Part shown: positions 46,581-58,324 of the stretch, piece after piece
Layout: each line of letters begins with the position of its first letter
Position numbering within the stretch: the stretch's first letter is position 1
Origin: Brachypodius melanocephalos
Lineage: Eukaryota; Chordata; Aves; Passeriformes; Pycnonotidae
NCBI GenBank assembly: GCA_013398615.1
Contig: VZSR01000692.1
Coordinates: forward strand, 125,365 to 189,364
Reading direction: 5' to 3'
Length of the DNA stretch: 64,000 nt
Made by a program: the position numbers and the translations under genes
The notes under the pieces: generated by a model
What the model saw: the letters and a program-made list of their open reading frames with translations, nothing else
Told to the model about the DNA's origin: nothing
Database searches by the model: none

Positions 46581-49500
46581 TCCAGCTCTCTGTAAACATC
46601 TCACTCTCCATGCTTGCTTTGTGGGCCAAGTGTAGCCAGTGAATCCCTCTCTGGCTGCCCCAGCCCCAGTGGTGCTGCCAAGGGTGCCTGTGCGCAGGGC
46701 AGGGCCTTTGGCAGCTGCCCGGTGCTAACAAAAGCTCGCCTTGTCCAACACAAAGCAGCATTATTCCCCAAACTGCTGGGCAAAACACTGTACTGAGGCC
46801 CAGGAGGACAAAGAATGCCTGGTGACGTGGTGATGGAGAGGCACTGTGTGCCCAGCTCCATGCCCTGGGGAGGGTTGCTGGGTGCGCGGGCAGAGGCTAC
46901 TGGCAGCAGAGCTGCCCAGAATTGAGGGGAGCTGGGTGTTTACTAGGTCCGTGGAGAAGGAGGGATACAGTCACCCTAGGCTCCTTGCAAAGAATTGTGC
47001 ATGGTTTGCCCACAGCCCACACAAGCAGCTCCTCCAAGCCCCTGTCTTGCAGCAGAGTGGGTCCCCAGCTTGGAGGAGCACAGTGGGGGAACCTTTGGGT
47101 GGGTCAAAATCCTGACCTGGATCTCTTCCTGCTTCCCTCCTGCTGCCCCTGGTTGGGTCTTGGGGATCTTCACAGCTGTGAAGCTGGGCATGGCCATGGA
47201 ACGCTCGAGAAGCTAGCAAGGGACAGACCCAGCAGTGTGCCACAGGGCAGCACAGCCCTGGAAACACAGTGGCAAATATCCTTCAAGCACTCAGGACTTG
47301 AAGCCCAAAGACCCACTCGCCCAACCCCTCCATGGGCTAGAAGCTCCAAAGACTTTGTGGCCCTTCTCCTTCATGGACCAGGGGTCCTGAAGATTTGGGA
47401 ACATGGACCCCTGAGCACCTCTCAGCAGACTTCCTTGCAGGGTGGCCAAGCTGTCTCTGTGTGAAGTTATCTGCAGATGGCAGTACCCACACACATACAT
47501 CTCCCTGCTCCGTGCTGGTGCTGTCCAGCATTCCTGATGATCTCATGGCCTGGCCTCTGGCCTTGATCTCTGCCCAACCTATCCTGGCAGCACCTGCCCT
47601 GGCTCCCTGCCTGGCTCAGAGCCATGTCCCTTGGGCCACAGGGTCAGGGTGTTTGGATCCACTGGCTGCAAGTCCTCCCAGGGCATTGTCCCTGCACACA
47701 AGGTGTCCTGGGGCAGCACCCACACATGACAGCTATTAAGTGCCAAGGAAAGGCTTCCTGCTGCTCTACCAGCCATCCTGAATACCCTATGGAAATGCTG
47801 TCCCCAGTGCTCTCTTCCACGGAGGAGAATGGCCCCAGCCTATGTGGCCCTGGGCTCTCAAGCTACGGGACAGAAGCAGGGTGATGCTCAATATTCCAGC
47901 CAGGCAGGGACTGCTGCCCACAGCCAGCAGGGCTAGGGCAGTCAAGGCTGGGAATGGTGCCCATGGACTTTGGTATCTGGGCTTTCAATCATACGGGGGA
48001 AGAAATGCAGAAAAGGAGTGAGAAAAGACAACAGGAAATGGACATGGCTGCGGAAGGAGGAGCACCCTCCCTTGGGGCTGCAGTCGGCCTATGAGGGCTC
48101 CTGGGGTGTCACTGAAACCACAGAGCCCTGCTACACCATGGCATGATGGCAAGGCATTGAGCCCAACAAGGATCCCGAGAGGCCCTAAGCCTGCAGGAGC
48201 AAGGGTGCAGATGCCAGGGGCGCTGAAGCAGCCTGAGAACCCCCGGGGAGCAGTTTGGAGCCCTGTTCCGAGCTCTGTGTGTACCAAGGCATACAGCATG
48301 CCCTTGCCAGCTTCAGGGACAGTGCTGCACACCTCAGTGCTCCCCTCCTTGCCTCTGCCTCAGTTTCCCCATCTCATTGCCTGCCAAGGCTTTCAGGGAG
48401 GCTTGTGTCCTGAACGGCAGTGCCAGCAAAGGACACAACAGAGCCAGACTGGGAGCAGGGCAGAACTGGGGCAGGGGCAGAGGAGGCAGCTCTCTGTGCA
48501 CACTCTGCTGAGGCTCACACGTGCCTGCTTCCCCTTTTGGCAGGAAACATCCTGGACAAGACGGTGCCCAGGGCTCAGTGGCACTTCAGGGCTGTCAGTT
48601 GATGGTTTCAGGCTGAGTCAGTGGGAGTTGGTATCCTGTTTGCAACCAAGCTGCGGGTGCCAGATGGGTGGCACCTTGTCAAGGCTGAGGGCACCTATCC
48701 AGACATGGGGCACCCAACTTGTTCTGGGCCATGCACCCACCATGGGGTGCTCGTTTGGCCAGAAGGTACCCACCCAACCATGGGGCACTCACCCAGTCAC
48801 AGGGTACCCACCCCCCAGGGCAGTGCAGGGGAAGTGGTGGGAGTGGGGTGTGCCAGCTGACACGTGGGGCAGGAAGGACCTGCTGTGGGGCTGGGACAAG
48901 GCAAAACTGAAAAAAAGAGGAAGCCCTTGAGCACCTCAGCCCAACACAGCGGCACCCAGGCAGACGCACCTGGCACCTCGCACACCTCCATCACAGTAAG
49001 TCTGAGTTCAACATTAATGACCGCTAAGGGGAGAGGGGCTGAGAAATGGGGTGGCCACTGCCACTGCTAGAGCAGGGATTTCCCTCTCAAGAGCATCCCC
49101 AAAATGGGGGCAACATCCCCAAAACAGGAGCAACATTCCCGCTGCTGGGGACAGAGACCTGCAGCACTGATGTGCAGTGCAGGGAACCAGCAAAGCTTTA
49201 CCAGCCCTTTCTGCTTTTCATGCCAGATTCATCTGGAGCTTAAACTTAGCTGATGTATTTTAGCAGGACAGATGGAGTGGACCAATGTGGGGAAGGGACT
49301 TTCTGCAGCCAAGCTGCAGTGCTGAGGTGGGTGGGAAAGTAGGGCACTGCTTTCCAGGAGACTCCAATACTGGAGGACTGGCTCAGCCCCAGCTGGCAGC
49401 AGAGCTCAGGCAGATCACATGTTTCCAGAGGTTTCCACAAAAGGGGAAACCGCCTTTGCTGCTGAATGCTCTGAGCCCTGCAGTGTGACCAGCTCTCCAG

Positions 49501-50386
49501 AGGGAATTAAGTTGGTGGCTGGTCCCCAGTGCAGCAAACCATCCCTCTCTCCACCTCTGCCACTGCTCTGCTCCCAGCAGTGCTGCTGGTTAAAGCACAG
49601 AAGTCCGAGGCAGGCAGATGGGCACCCTGGCAGAGTGAGCATCCCGCAGCTGGGGGGCCCATGTCCCTACAAACTGAGCCCCACTGGTGGCAGCCCCAAG
49701 TGCTGCACTGTCCTCCCTGCTATTCCTGTCCTCCATCCCCCTGCTCGGTGCCCACACTGTGGAACACTGGCCATCTCTGCCCCTAAATATAAAATGTGAG
49801 TGTTTGAGGCACTGAGGCGATGAGCTCCCAGCCTGCTGGGGGTCCTGATACCCTTAGGGACTGCGGAGTGCACCTTGATCTGGGGAGGGCACCTCAAACC
49901 TGGGAATTGCCTTGCCATTGCCACAGGAGAATGGTGGGGTGAGCTTCTTGGGCAGGACATTGACAAACTCAGTTCTCATCAGAGTTTTGGACTTCAGAGT
50001 CAGTCACGACATTTTGCAGCTAAGGCCTCACAATGGGACTGGGATGTTCCCTCTTGTCCTTTGGTGCACAGCAGTGGCAAGGCCGGCTGCATATCAGGCT
50101 TGACCTATTCTGGGCAAAGAAAGAAGTGAGGACTGAGACTGTAACTGTGTGTCAGGTGGGGAAACTGAGGCATGGAGCAAGCAAGGACTGCCTGTAGTGG
50201 GGCCAGCCAGGTGGGGCACAGGAGCATGGGTGGCTACTTTCCATCAGCTCTGCACCTCCCAGAAGGATCTGTTCTCCCCCAAAGGTAACCAGAGACTGCA
50301 GGAGCATAAACAAAGGCCACATGCATGGGGAACTCTGTGGCACAGGGAAGCAGAGAGTCCTGGGGTGATGCTGAGGCCCAGGGTTC
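46581..50386. other. Intergenic between divergent ABCA2 and FUT7
   Basis: No recognisable exon. A 279-codon plus-strand frame at 48091-48930 looks like low-stop GC-rich noise. Three imperfect copies of a 37-38-bp unit marked by ATGGGG start at 48705, 48742 and 48780. The FUT7 promoter and 5' non-coding exon(s) probably lie towards the right end. Confidence 0.5.
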
Positions 50387-50480
50387 ATGAAGAAGCCCTT
50401 TCTCTGGTCACTCTGGCCACAGTGCCTCCTCATCACCCCTCGCTCCAGGCAAACCGAGCTGATGGCCCTTGGTGGCTACT

Positions 50481-50490
50481 CCTCTCTCAC
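50481..50490 (+). promoter_or_regulatory. Candidate splice acceptor before the FUT7 coding exon
   Basis: A pyrimidine tract followed by CAG (CTCTCTCACAG) ends at 50490, 46 bases before the favoured ATG. It suggests that a non-coding first exon lies upstream and that translation starts at 50537, not at the ATG at 50387. Confidence 0.55.
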
Positions 50491-50536
50491 AGGTGTCAGC
50501 TCCGTCAACCAAGGAGGTGACAGCCAACCCACCAGC

Positions 50537-51580
50537 ATGTCCTGGGCATTGCCGCTGCGATGCTCACCATGGGGCCGGCCTGGTTTGAAGACCTTGGTCG
50601 CTGCCGGGGTGTTTGTAATCATCCTCTGGAACCTGAGGTTTTTCCTCAACCCCTCCAATGGCTCTGGAGAAGACTCTAAACACAGGGAGCCACTTGTGAT
50701 CCTGGTGTGGGAATGGCCCTCCAAGCAGGTCCCCAACATCAGCAGAGATGTGTGCCATGAGCTGTACAGCATCCCAGGCTGCCAGCTCACCACAGAGCGG
50801 CAGCTCCTGCACCAGGCCAATGTGGTGGTGTTCCCGCACTCCAGGCTCCAGCCTCGCCGGGACAAACTGCCCAAGGAGAGGCTGCCAGGGCAGAACTGGG
50901 TGTGGGTCTCCCTGGAGTCCCCCTCCAACACCAGAGCCCTAGCAGCATGGAACCAGACCTTCAACTGGGTGATGACCTACAGACAGGATTCAGACATCTT
51001 CATCCCATATGGCAAGCTTGTGCTCAACCGGTCAGCCACTGTGAACATCCCTGCAAAGACCAACTTGGTGTCCTGGGTTATCAGCAACTACCAGAGGACT
51101 CAGAAAAGAGCTGAAGTCTACAAAAACCTCTCCAAGTACCTCCATGTGAATATATATGGGAAAGCAAACAACAAGCCCCTCTGCAAGGACTGCCTCTTGC
51201 CAACAATATCCAAGTCCAAGTTCTACCTGGCCTTTGAGAACTCCATCCACCGGGACTATATCACAGAGAAACTCTGGAGGAACTCACTGCTGGCCGGCAC
51301 TGTGCCTGTGGTTCTCGGGCCACCCAGGGCCAATTATGAGCAGTTTGTTCCTGCAGACTCCTTCATCCATGTCAATGACTTTGCCTCCCTGGAGGAGCTG
51401 GCCACCTTCCTGAAGACCATGAACTCCAGCCGCTACCGGCAGTTCTTTGCCTGGCAGAGGAAATTCAGTGTGAAGCTCTACACTGACTGGAGGGAGCGGA
51501 TCTGTGCCATCTGCACAGCCTATCCCCACCTGCCCCAGGGCCGCCTCTATCCTGACCTGCAGAGCTGGTTCAACTCCTAG
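50537..51580 (+). CDS. FUT7: FUT7, alpha-1,3-fucosyltransferase VII
   Basis: Golgi type II membrane enzyme of family GT10. It adds alpha-1,3-fucose to sialylated lactosamine to make sialyl Lewis x, the leukocyte selectin ligand. From ATG 50537 it gives 347 residues (human 342). It has a short cytosolic part (MSWALPLRCSPWGRPGLK), a membrane anchor (TLVAAGVFVIILWNLRFFL), a stem, then the catalytic domain with WVWVSLESPSNT, DSDIFIPYG, the family motif FENSIHRDYITEKLWRN, GTVPVVLGPPRANYEQFVP and the C-terminal DWRERICAIC. Six sequons are visible (NGS, NIS, NQT, NRS, NLS, NSS). The frame is open for 50 more codons upstream, to an ATG at 50387. I prefer 50537 because of the acceptor at 50490, the purine at -3 and the human length. 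The gene is divergent from ABCA2 and convergent with POU5F3. Confidence 0.94.
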   Translation: MSWALPLRCSPWGRPGLKTLVAAGVFVIILWNLRFFLNPSNGSGEDSKHREPLVILVWEWPSKQVPNISRDVCHELYSIPGCQLTTERQLLHQANVVVFPHSRLQPRRDKLPKERLPGQNWVWVSLESPSNTRALAAWNQTFNWVMTYRQDSDIFIPYGKLVLNRSATVNIPAKTNLVSWVISNYQRTQKRAEVYKNLSKYLHVNIYGKANNKPLCKDCLLPTISKSKFYLAFENSIHRDYITEKLWRNSLLAGTVPVVLGPPRANYEQFVPADSFIHVNDFASLEELATFLKTMNSSRYRQFFAWQRKFSVKLYTDWRERICAICTAYPHLPQGRLYPDLQSWFNS

Positions 51581-53769
51581 TGTGTGCTGGGACTCTTGGG
51601 GTGAGTGCAAGCAGGAGTAGGTGCGTGAGGCACCCACCTGTACACAGAATGTGGAGCAATGACAGGAGCCCCCACTCTCCTCCCAACCCAGCCGTTGCCA
51701 CAGTGCAACTTCAAGCAACTCCCCATGATTTCATTTTTTGTGAAACAGGACTCATCACCCCAACCCAAAACTGAACACCTTGCCAGGGTGCTGGCAGGAC
51801 CAGAGGATGCTTTGGAAATAACTGGCATAGTGCTGCTGAGGGTGTGCATGTGGCGTGGGGATGGCAGGGGGTGGTGGGTGGCTCAGGGAATGACAGCATC
51901 TGCTCCCCCCCTTCCCAGCAGCACCAATTTCCTGTCCCCCACCCTTGAGCCATGGGTATTACTGTGCCAGTGAGGAGCCATAGGACAGCGGATGCTCTCA
52001 GAGCAATCTCAGTGCTGCCAGGCAGGCAGAGGGACACTGTGGTTTGTCACTCCCTCCGTGCTGTGACAGGAAGCGAGCTGACAGCCTGCAGAGGCTTGCA
52101 CAACCCCAAAGCAAAGCCAGTCCCGTGGGCAACTTGCACATGCACACATTACACTGGGGAAACCCTCCACCATGGGCACCTTACACTAAGGCATCCCAAG
52201 AGGAAGCACGTGTCTGGGATCAGTAGTGATTTCGGGGTTGAGTGACAGGACCAGGGTAAGACATGACTGCTCCATCTGCGCCTTGCTCTTTGCATCTCTA
52301 CTCAGTGCCATCAACTCCCTTGATGTAAACAACTCTTTTTGTAATGCGTTTCCTTTCCAGTTTTCTTCCCTGTGGCCCTGAAGTCACCAAACCCCACCTC
52401 TGCCACCCTGCAAGCTGCCAGGTGCCCAGCAAGACAGAGGGGGCAGAGGGGGCACCCCTCCCCTGGCACAGCCCTGGTGATGTGGCAGCTGGATGGGCAC
52501 ACTGTGCTCTTCTGACTTCTGTGGCTTCCGATTTCCGCCTTGTTTTCTGGGTCAACCAGAAGTGGAACAGGAGGGGCTGTGGGTGGCCACAGAGATGCTG
52601 GGTGTTCATGGGCACGGGGTACCAGTGTAGCAGGATGTGGGGGTCCTATGGTGGGCTGCAACTCTTGCATGGCTGCATGCAGAAAACCAGATAGTGGAAA
52701 TGTGGAGAAGCAAATCTTTGCAGATGACATCTGCCTCAGATTTCTGCTCCTGATCCTGTCAGCCTCCTGCATCTTTTAAGTGCCAGGCAGCACTGGGCAG
52801 CAGCGGGGGCAGTTTCTGGTGGATGCCACACACGGCTGTGCCCCTACCCTGTGGGCAGGCAAGTACAAGGCTCTAGGGAGCAAGCAGGGATGCAGAGGGG
52901 CCCTGCCCCATAGGGCTGGAATCTAGCCCAGCCGATCCCTTTGCAGGGTCTCAAGGCACCCTGGGAACAGCTGCCTTCGGGGCCCCTATTCCAGGCAGCC
53001 CTGGAGCAAAGCCCCAGCTATCAGCCATCAAGCTGAAAACAGGGGTTTCCAGAAGATTCCCTACCATCTTGGTTGAGGATTTCATTCTGCTAAAGGGAAG
53101 GACCCTTGAGAGAACAGACTGGGGGCAAACCAACTGAGAGTGTGGTGGGAAAAAGCAAAGGGTCATCCCCCAGACATACCTGCTCCCATCAGCTTAGCTC
53201 CCAGTGCCCAATGGACCTGCATGGCTGGGTTATCACCTCACCAGAGACTGCCTCAGCTGGACATGTATGGGAATATTCATTCCTCACCTGTCAGCACCAT
53301 ACTATAATGAGGACAGCCCCAGCTTTTCAGACCTCTTCACTGCCCGCTCTGCTACATCCTCCTTAGTCCTTCCCTGTCCCTGGCAGCTGCTGGGGCAGCC
53401 TACAAGCAAGCTCACACTGCTTTCAACCTTCCAGAAGCAGCTACAGCAAAGCAGCAGCTCAAACTGGGTAGAAGATGAGCCCCCTCCCTCCACTTTCGAC
53501 TCCCTCTGCTTTGGGGGGCAACAGCCCTGACAAGCTGGTACCACTCCAGGACCAAGCTGACACCAGTCACGAAAGGAAGCCAAGCTGAAGGCAGCAAAGA
53601 GCTGACTGTTGCTGGCATGATGGGGACATGTGCACCTTCTTAGGGTGCCTTGCTTCAGTGCTGCTATGCCCCTGCATGCAGGTAAACCTCAACTACTGAG
53701 CTGCAGGAGCAGGGATGCAAGGAAGGCAAGGAAAGGGTTAACTCATTCTTGCCTCAAAGAACTCTGAGA
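51581..53769. other. FUT7 3' region and spacer to POU5F3
   Basis: No canonical plus-strand AATAAA is found after FUT7, so its 3' end is unresolved. No other exon is recognised. A 7-of-8 octamer-like TTTGCATC lies near 52287. Confidence 0.45.
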
Positions 53770-53775
53770 TTTATT
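53770..53775 (-). terminator. Polyadenylation signal AATAAA, likely POU5F3
   Basis: The plus strand reads TTTATT 0.93 kb beyond the POU5F3 stop codon on the minus strand. It would define a 3' UTR of about 0.95 kb. Confidence 0.6.
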
Positions 53776-54696
53776 TCATTGCCAGAGGGAATGTGATTAA
53801 GAACAAAAAAAAATTAAAAATCATCATTAACTACAGCAGGCTGGAAGGCATGGGGTACTAGCAGCATGGACAAGGTGGTGTAGGCTCCCTGAGCTGGGCC
53901 CTCTAGGGAAAGGTGGTCTCTGGGCAGTTGGATTGGGGCAGGGTGGAGGGGAACAGAGGCTGGAGAATGGGGGGTAGGCCTGGGGGTGATGCTGGGCACA
54001 AAGCACTGGGGAGGACCCCCCCAACCCAAACAAGCCTTATCAGCTGCCCCAGAGGGGTGAAGCTCTCTTGTGCCACAGGATGAGGGGTGGTGGGGGGCTC
54101 ACCTTCTCCTCTTGCCCCAGCCCTTGGCTCACCCTAGCCACCCAGGAGGGTGGGCAGAGCCACCAGGGCCATTGGCCCTGGGCATGGCAGCTGAGCCCCG
54201 TTCTACATGACAGAGCAGAAGAAGACACCTGGGAAACTAGACCACTACAAAAAATTTTCCTTTTTAAAAACTACAACCAAAAACCTTTTAAAGAAATAAT
54301 AAAACCACCCCCTCCCCCCCACCCTTCCCAAAATCTAAAAAATACTTTTTTCTGCATCTCGCAGTAGAGTGGCTGGGCTGGGGCCAGGCACGGGCTCAAG
54401 AACCCTGGGCATGTGTGGCTTCAGTGGGTGCAGTGGGACAGGAGGAGCTGCCCCCAGGAGAGGTCAGGGCAGGGCCAATGCTGCTGGGACCAGTAAGCTC
54501 ACATAACAGGGAAAGGCTGGGACCATCTGCAGAGAGCAGACACCATCCCTGGGCCAGGCTCTCAGCCCCTTGCATCCCAAAAGCCCCACACACCAGCCCA
54601 GAAAGCAGAAGCAGGGCTGTGCCTGTGTGAGCCCAGGGCAAAAGGGGGGCTGCCCCAGAGCACCAGCCCACCTGCAGTGAGCCCACAGCCCCTGGT
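53776..54696 (-). other. Presumed POU5F3 3' untranslated region
   Basis: Non-coding. On the transcript strand it holds a U-rich stretch with an AU-rich element-like TTTTATTATTTC (54240-54300) next to a run of four G-tracts (54308-54329). Confidence 0.5.
54308..54329 (-). other. G-quadruplex motif in presumed POU5F3 3' UTR
   Basis: The minus strand carries tracts of 3, 3, 7 and 5 G separated by loops of 2, 1 and 1 bases. This fits the classical four-tract quadruplex rule and would be present in the mRNA. Confidence 0.8.
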
Positions 54697-57600
54697 TCAG
54701 TGGCCGCTGTTAGTCATGGAGAGCCCAGGCTGCAGCGCTTGAGGGAACATCTCGGCTTTGTGGAAGGTTGGCATGTAAACAGGAGGGGAGGGTGCCAGGC
54801 TGTAGCCCTGGGACGTCACTGGGATAGGCAGAGTGGAGGGCACCAGGGGCTGGTTCATGTCGTACATCATCGCCTCTGCCTCGTTGCCGTAGGGCAGCAG
54901 CAGCCGTTTGCCTTTCTGACGCCGGTTGCAGAACCAGACCCGGACCACCTGTGTGAAGGGAGACAGAGAAGGGTGAGGGGGTGACCTAGGCACGCTACGT
55001 GGGTGACAAGGAGACTGTTCTGCTGCTGGCATCTCCACAGCACCCCAACCTGCCAGTGAAGTTCCCTCCCTGTCACAGCTCAGCTCAAACAAACTTCAGC
55101 CTTGACCACTTTCCCACTGCTTCCAGAGTTGAGAGATGACAGAAATTGAAAATGTTAGATAGGAAAGGAGATCAAAAAATCGAAAGAAAGGTTCCTCTCC
55201 AAAGGCTGGTGGCATAGCCAGATGAAGCCAATACACAAACTTTAGTATTGTTAGTGGATTGTTGTTTGTCTCTCTTCTGGTGCATTTCCACTTTAGAAGA
55301 AAAACATTGTAACTTTCCATGTGGGTTCTTGGGACCAAAAATTAGCTTCTTCAGAGGTGAATTAGTATCATAGGAATACTTTTATAGGATTACTTTCATA
55401 TATTTATGTACATATACACAAACACAGATGGCCTGTAGTTGGGTCTGGGAACTATTTTTGTCTCTCTTTTAAGTTTTAAATATTTAATCTGTGAACAAAA
55501 GTCTTCTCTGGAACCAAGTGGGTTTTTTTTTTCATATTGATGAGCCATATATATCCTAACTGTGTGGAGCAGAGCTAAAGGGCAGTTATTTACATCTCTC
55601 CATGTGTATGTAATTTTTCCTCTGGGCTTAAATTTTAAACTGGCAGGTGCTCAGAAGTTGCCGCCATTTGGGCACCCATCCTCCCCACCATTCCAACAAC
55701 CTACATCTTTATCCAGGTTGAGGTCCTCGGCGATCTGGGAGATCTCCTGGGGACTGGGCTTCACGCACTTGCGGAAGAAGCTCTCCAGCGTCCCTTTCAC
55801 ATTGGTCTCGATGCTGGTCCTGCGTTTTCTCTTCCGGGCTTGGGCCAGTACTTGCTCTGCATTGCACATCTGGAAATGAGAGGGAATGTTTGGTTACCAG
55901 GTGGAAGAGGCTCCACCAGGCTTGGGACATGTGTAGCTGGCTGCAGAGCTTGAAGCACAAACTGTGTCCCTATGACTCTCCATTGAGCAGCATTCCACTG
56001 AGACTGGGATCATTCCCAGTGTCCCAGCACTGCCAGCAGTGAGGCTGGACACATCTTTCTGCATTCCCACCAGGATTCCCCAGAGAGTAGCAAGCTGCAC
56101 ATTCAGTCTGAGATTCCAGCAGGACCTGGCTGCTCCAAAATGGGACCTGCCACAGACAAGGTGTCTGCAGGAGGATTGGGCTTCCTCCCCCAGCCTGGCA
56201 GAAAGTGATACCCAGTGGTTTGCCCTCAAGCCAGACTCAAGCCGTGCAGCAAGATAGATGCCTTCTGTTCCCCTCTTCTATCCCTGAAAGCACGTGGGAG
56301 AAGAAGGAGAATCTGTGCCTTCACGGCTTGGAGGTAGCCACCTCCCTGCCCCCTCAGCCCTGCACCTCTTGCATGTTGTCCGTGTTCTCCGCCTCGTTGA
56401 GCCAGCGCTGCAGCAGCGGCTTTAGCTTGCACATGTTCTTGAAGCTGAGCTGGAGCGCTTCGAAGCGGCAGATGGTCGTCTGGCTGAACATCTTCCCTGC
56501 GCAGACAGGGCAGGCAGGGCATTACACATCACACAGCTTCCCTCGCCAGCAGCAACCCAGGATTACCACCCCCCCTCCCCAAGCTTGCCCTGTTCCTGGC
56601 AGACCAGAGAAGGCATTCTCCCTGTTCCTTAAGCAGGGATTTAAAGCCCTGAAATGCATCTCAATAAGCAACTGTAGCCATTTTAAACCTATTCCCTGTG
56701 AGCTTGAACCTTCCAGCTCACCACAGATCTGGAGACACCCCTCCAGGAGCCCCGGCCTGGACTGGTGCTTGATGCTTCCTTTGCGGATCGTTAAGGAGAA
56801 GAAATTAGCCCAGGTGATTCCAAACCCCTCCCGGGCCTCTCTCTCCCCACCGGCTGTGGGGGAACTCAAAGGCTCTCCCTCTCACCGTAGAGCGTGCCCA
56901 GCGCCAGCCCCACGTCAGCCTGGGTGAAGCCCAGCATGATGCGCTTGTGCTTGAGGTCCTTGGCGAACTGCTCCAGCTCTCCTGAGGTTGGCGCATCCTG
57001 GCAGGGACAGAGAGACACTGAGAAGGAACAACTCGCGCTCAGAGTCCAGGGTCTGTCGGAGTCCCCGAAGAGCAGCAGCAAAAGACGGCTCGGCTGAGCC
57101 CTCGGCAGCACTGACACCGACCAGGCTCGCACAGGACCCACCCCGACCACGCACACTGCTCAGCTCGACCCAGTCTGGCGCGGGAGCGGCCAAGGATAGC
57201 ACAACGGCATCAAGAGCTCCAGCTCTGCCTCAACACGCCCTGGAAATGTTTCCTTTGTCCCCTGGCTCGCGCCCTCCTGGCCTGGCCAAAGGCAGCACCG
57301 ATGATCACATTGGCCGAGTCCCAGATTTGCCCCATTCTCACTCAATGACACGTGCGCACGGGAACGTTCCGTTCTCCCGCGGCGTGGGCCACTTTGCCAT
57401 GGCTCTCGGGCTGAGGCAGCCCCTCACCAGCCGCTCTCCTGCGTGCTCCGGAGCAGGAAAAAGATTCCCGTGAAAAGAGAGACAAAAGCGCCCGTGAACC
57501 GGGTGGGATTTTAAGCACCTCTTTGCCACCAGCAAGTTCTTCCGTTCTGGCAAGCGGCTACCCAGGCGCTTCCCACCCTCCGTATCCCGTAGCCTCCCGC

Positions 57601-58324
57601 CTTTACGGGGGCATTTTGAAGACTTTCACCCAATTTCCACATTTTCAGCGGGGTTTCGGGTCTTTCAGGAGTTTTTCCTGGAAGTCACCGAACCATGGCT
57701 ATTAGTTTCTGGCGTAAATCGGCACTGGTAAACTCAGAGCATTCCTCCCACAAAGAAGGGATGCCGTCCCACATCACCGTCCCGTAGCTAGAAAACGCCA
57801 TTCATGACCACTCCCCATCCAGCGCGGCCGGTTGCGGCCCGAGGGCCCACACACACATCCATCGTGGCGTGGGACCTCCCGCAGCTCCGACCCGCTGGCG
57901 GCAGTGCGAATCCTCCCAACCCGTCAGGGTTTAGCCCCCAGCATCGGCCGCCTCTGCTGTCCCCGGGGCGGGCTAGTGATAAGTCGACAGTGAGAAACAT
58001 TCAAAACAAGCCTAAACCACAAATTCAATCGTGACGGTAGCCCTGCTGCCCCCGTCCTCCTCCCGCCCTCCCTCCTCCCATCTCTGTGCTTTCTGCCCCA
58101 GCAAATTTCAGTGGAGCTCCGGGAGCGCCGGCCGGGAACGCAGCCGATCGGAGGGGACAGACCAGGAGCCCGTGGTGACCGCGCTGCGTTGCCTCGACTA
58201 TTACGCCGGAGCCGACCGTCGGCATCGCTACCCGGGACGACCCCGTCGCATCGCGTAGGGGAAGCTGCTCTCCCGAGTTCCCAAAATCCCCTATCTTACC
58301 CCAAAGCAGCCTCCCCAAGGCTCT
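54697..58324 (-). CDS. POU5F3: POU5F3 (PouV), POU-class V transcription factor; exon 1 incomplete at a gap
   Basis: Avian counterpart of the pluripotency factors Pou2/Oct4; acts in the nucleus in early embryo and germ cells by binding octamer DNA. Four clear exons: 56886-56997, 56366-56496, 55705-55869 and 54697-54948 (220 codons including stop). POU-specific domain: ELEQFAKDLKHKRIMLGFT, QADVGLALG, then FSQTTICRFEALQLSFKNMC. Homeodomain: ARKRKRRTSIE, then VVRVWFCNRRQKGKR with the class-typical WFCNRRQ. The tail is hydrophobic and proline-rich and ends SMTNSGH. Exon 2 begins in phase 0. A matching phase-0 donor (gtaaga at 58294-58299) ends a candidate exon 1 fragment at 58300-58324 reading PWGGCFG, which then runs into the gap. 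The N-terminal activation region is therefore missing. Neighbours FUT7 and NPDC1 match the known PouV locus. Confidence 0.9.

Noticed and set aside
46290..46604. Minus-strand frame encoding WMDG and RKDG repeats
   Set aside because: Pure translation of the CATC/CTTC microsatellite.
48705..48815. Imperfect tandem repeat as a possible CRISPR-like array
   Set aside because: Three degenerate copies without constant repeats and unique spacers, in a vertebrate intergenic region.
48091..48930. 279-codon plus-strand open frame
   Set aside because: No family resemblance, no splice context and low-complexity composition; contains the imperfect 37-38-bp repeats.
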